NCBI GenBank assembly: GCA_900313855.1
Contig: OMSZ01000285.1
Location: forward strand, 1 to 7,002
Origin: an uncultured Eubacteriales bacterium
GTDB lineage: Bacteria; Bacillota; Clostridia; Lachnospirales; Lachnospiraceae
DNA: 7,002 nucleotides
Direction: 5' to 3'
This document shows positions 6,547 to 7,002 of this stretch, piece after piece (positions within the stretch are counted from its first letter, which is position 1; each line of letters begins with the position of its first letter). A program made the translations under genes and the position numbers. A model generated the notes under the pieces. That model was not told the DNA's origin. It saw only the letters and a program-made list of their open reading frames with translations, and did not search any database.

Positions 6547-7002
6547 GTGGCAGATAAGAAAAGGCCTACCGGGCAGCCTAGTGAAGAATCGGTAGAGGAT
6601 GTAGCAGTTGATACTACTGAGGAGACTGAAGTAGAAGCAAAGGAAACTGCTGAAGAGGAATCTAAGAAACCGGTTAAGGGCAAGAAAGGAAATCGTCGCG
6701 GCGGAGGCAATAACAAAGCGTTAGAGCTTGAAATCGAGAAACAGAAAGAGCTTGTTGAGGAAGCCAATGACAGATACAAGAGACTTCTTGCAGAATTTGA
6801 GAATGCAAGGAATCGTAACGAGAAGGAATCTAAGCACATGTATGACGTAGGTGCAAAGGATGTATTAGAGAAGCTTCTTCCCGTTGTAGATAATTTTGAG
6901 AGAGCATTGCAGGCAATTCCTGATGAGGATAAAGAAAGAGCATTTGAACAGGGCGTAGACAAGATTTACAAGCAGATGATGGACATCTTAGGAGGAATCG
7001 GA
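6547..7002 (+). CDS. grpE: Nucleotide exchange factor GrpE (5' part, cut by window edge)
   Basis: GrpE is the dimeric co-chaperone that releases ADP from DnaK to drive its folding cycle in the cytoplasm. The frame is open from GTG 6547 to the window end, 152 codons with no stop, so the C-terminal beta domain that contacts DnaK is only partly present. The first 40 residues are acidic and disordered-looking, then comes a basic Gly/Asn-rich stretch (about 40-57, KKPVKGKKGNRRGGGNNK), then the long coiled-coil helix from about 58. Family signatures are RYKRLLAEFENARNRNEKE (77-95) and LLPVVDNFERAL (110-121). GTG is chosen because AGGTGG (6537-6542) precedes it by 4 bases and no ATG lies near; the first in-frame ATG is deep inside the conserved region. 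It is co-transcribed with hrcA under CIRCE control, and dnaK is expected next. Confidence 0.95.
   Translation, partial: MADKKRPTGQPSEESVEDVAVDTTEETEVEAKETAEEESKKPVKGKKGNRRGGGNNKALELEIEKQKELVEEANDRYKRLLAEFENARNRNEKESKHMYDVGAKDVLEKLLPVVDNFERALQAIPDEDKERAFEQGVDKIYKQMMDILGGIG

Noticed and set aside
6507..6962. 151-codon antisense open frame over grpE
   Set aside because: Ser/Leu-rich translation typical of the antisense of a Glu/Lys-rich coding sequence; the + strand encodes GrpE with its family signatures.
1..7002. Mobile element, phage, CRISPR or defence system
   Set aside because: No transposase, integrase, terminal repeats, direct-repeat arrays or defence motifs are visible; gene order is that of a conserved chromosomal core.

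Overview
The window looks like an ordinary chromosomal stretch of a spore-forming, low-to-moderate GC Firmicute, most likely a clostridial anaerobe close to Lachnospiraceae. The reasons are a sporulation gene (spoIIP), clear Gram-positive Shine-Dalgarno sites (AAGGAG, AAGGGG), TTG/GTG starts, a perfect CIRCE operator in front of hrcA, and the order spoIIP-lepA-hemW-hrcA-grpE, which is a familiar Firmicutes neighbourhood. All genes read on the + strand. The genus is an inference from sequence character and gene order, not from a database match.

Layout. 1-60 is perhaps the last 19 codons of an unidentified gene. 116-1378 is spoIIP, the membrane-anchored peptidoglycan hydrolase of engulfment. 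A near-consensus vegetative promoter sits across the spoIIP stop codon (-35 at 1361-1366, -10 at 1384-1389) and drives lepA (1439-3253), the ribosomal GTPase EF4. A 34-codon small ORF (3253-3357) touches the lepA stop as TAATG. Then comes hemW (3388-4674), a radical-SAM haem chaperone with an apparent insertion before its C-terminal domain. Next is a self-contained single-gene unit: a strong promoter whose spacer is a near-perfect palindrome (4741-4769), a 145-residue two-helix membrane protein with a C-terminal zinc ribbon (4809-5246), and a strong intrinsic terminator (5314-5351). The class I heat-shock operon follows: promoter, CIRCE (5449-5475), hrcA (5505-6536) and grpE (6547 to the window edge). 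dnaK and dnaJ would be expected beyond the window.

Functionally this is housekeeping plus sporulation: cell-wall remodelling at engulfment, translation quality, haem handling, and protein folding under autoregulation by HrcA. I found no mobile element, CRISPR array, tRNA, rRNA or defence cassette. The least explained part is the regulated membrane zinc-ribbon gene between hemW and hrcA, with its palindromic promoter and an upstream 15-bp imperfect direct repeat. The small ORF after lepA and the HemW insertion are the other points worth a second look.
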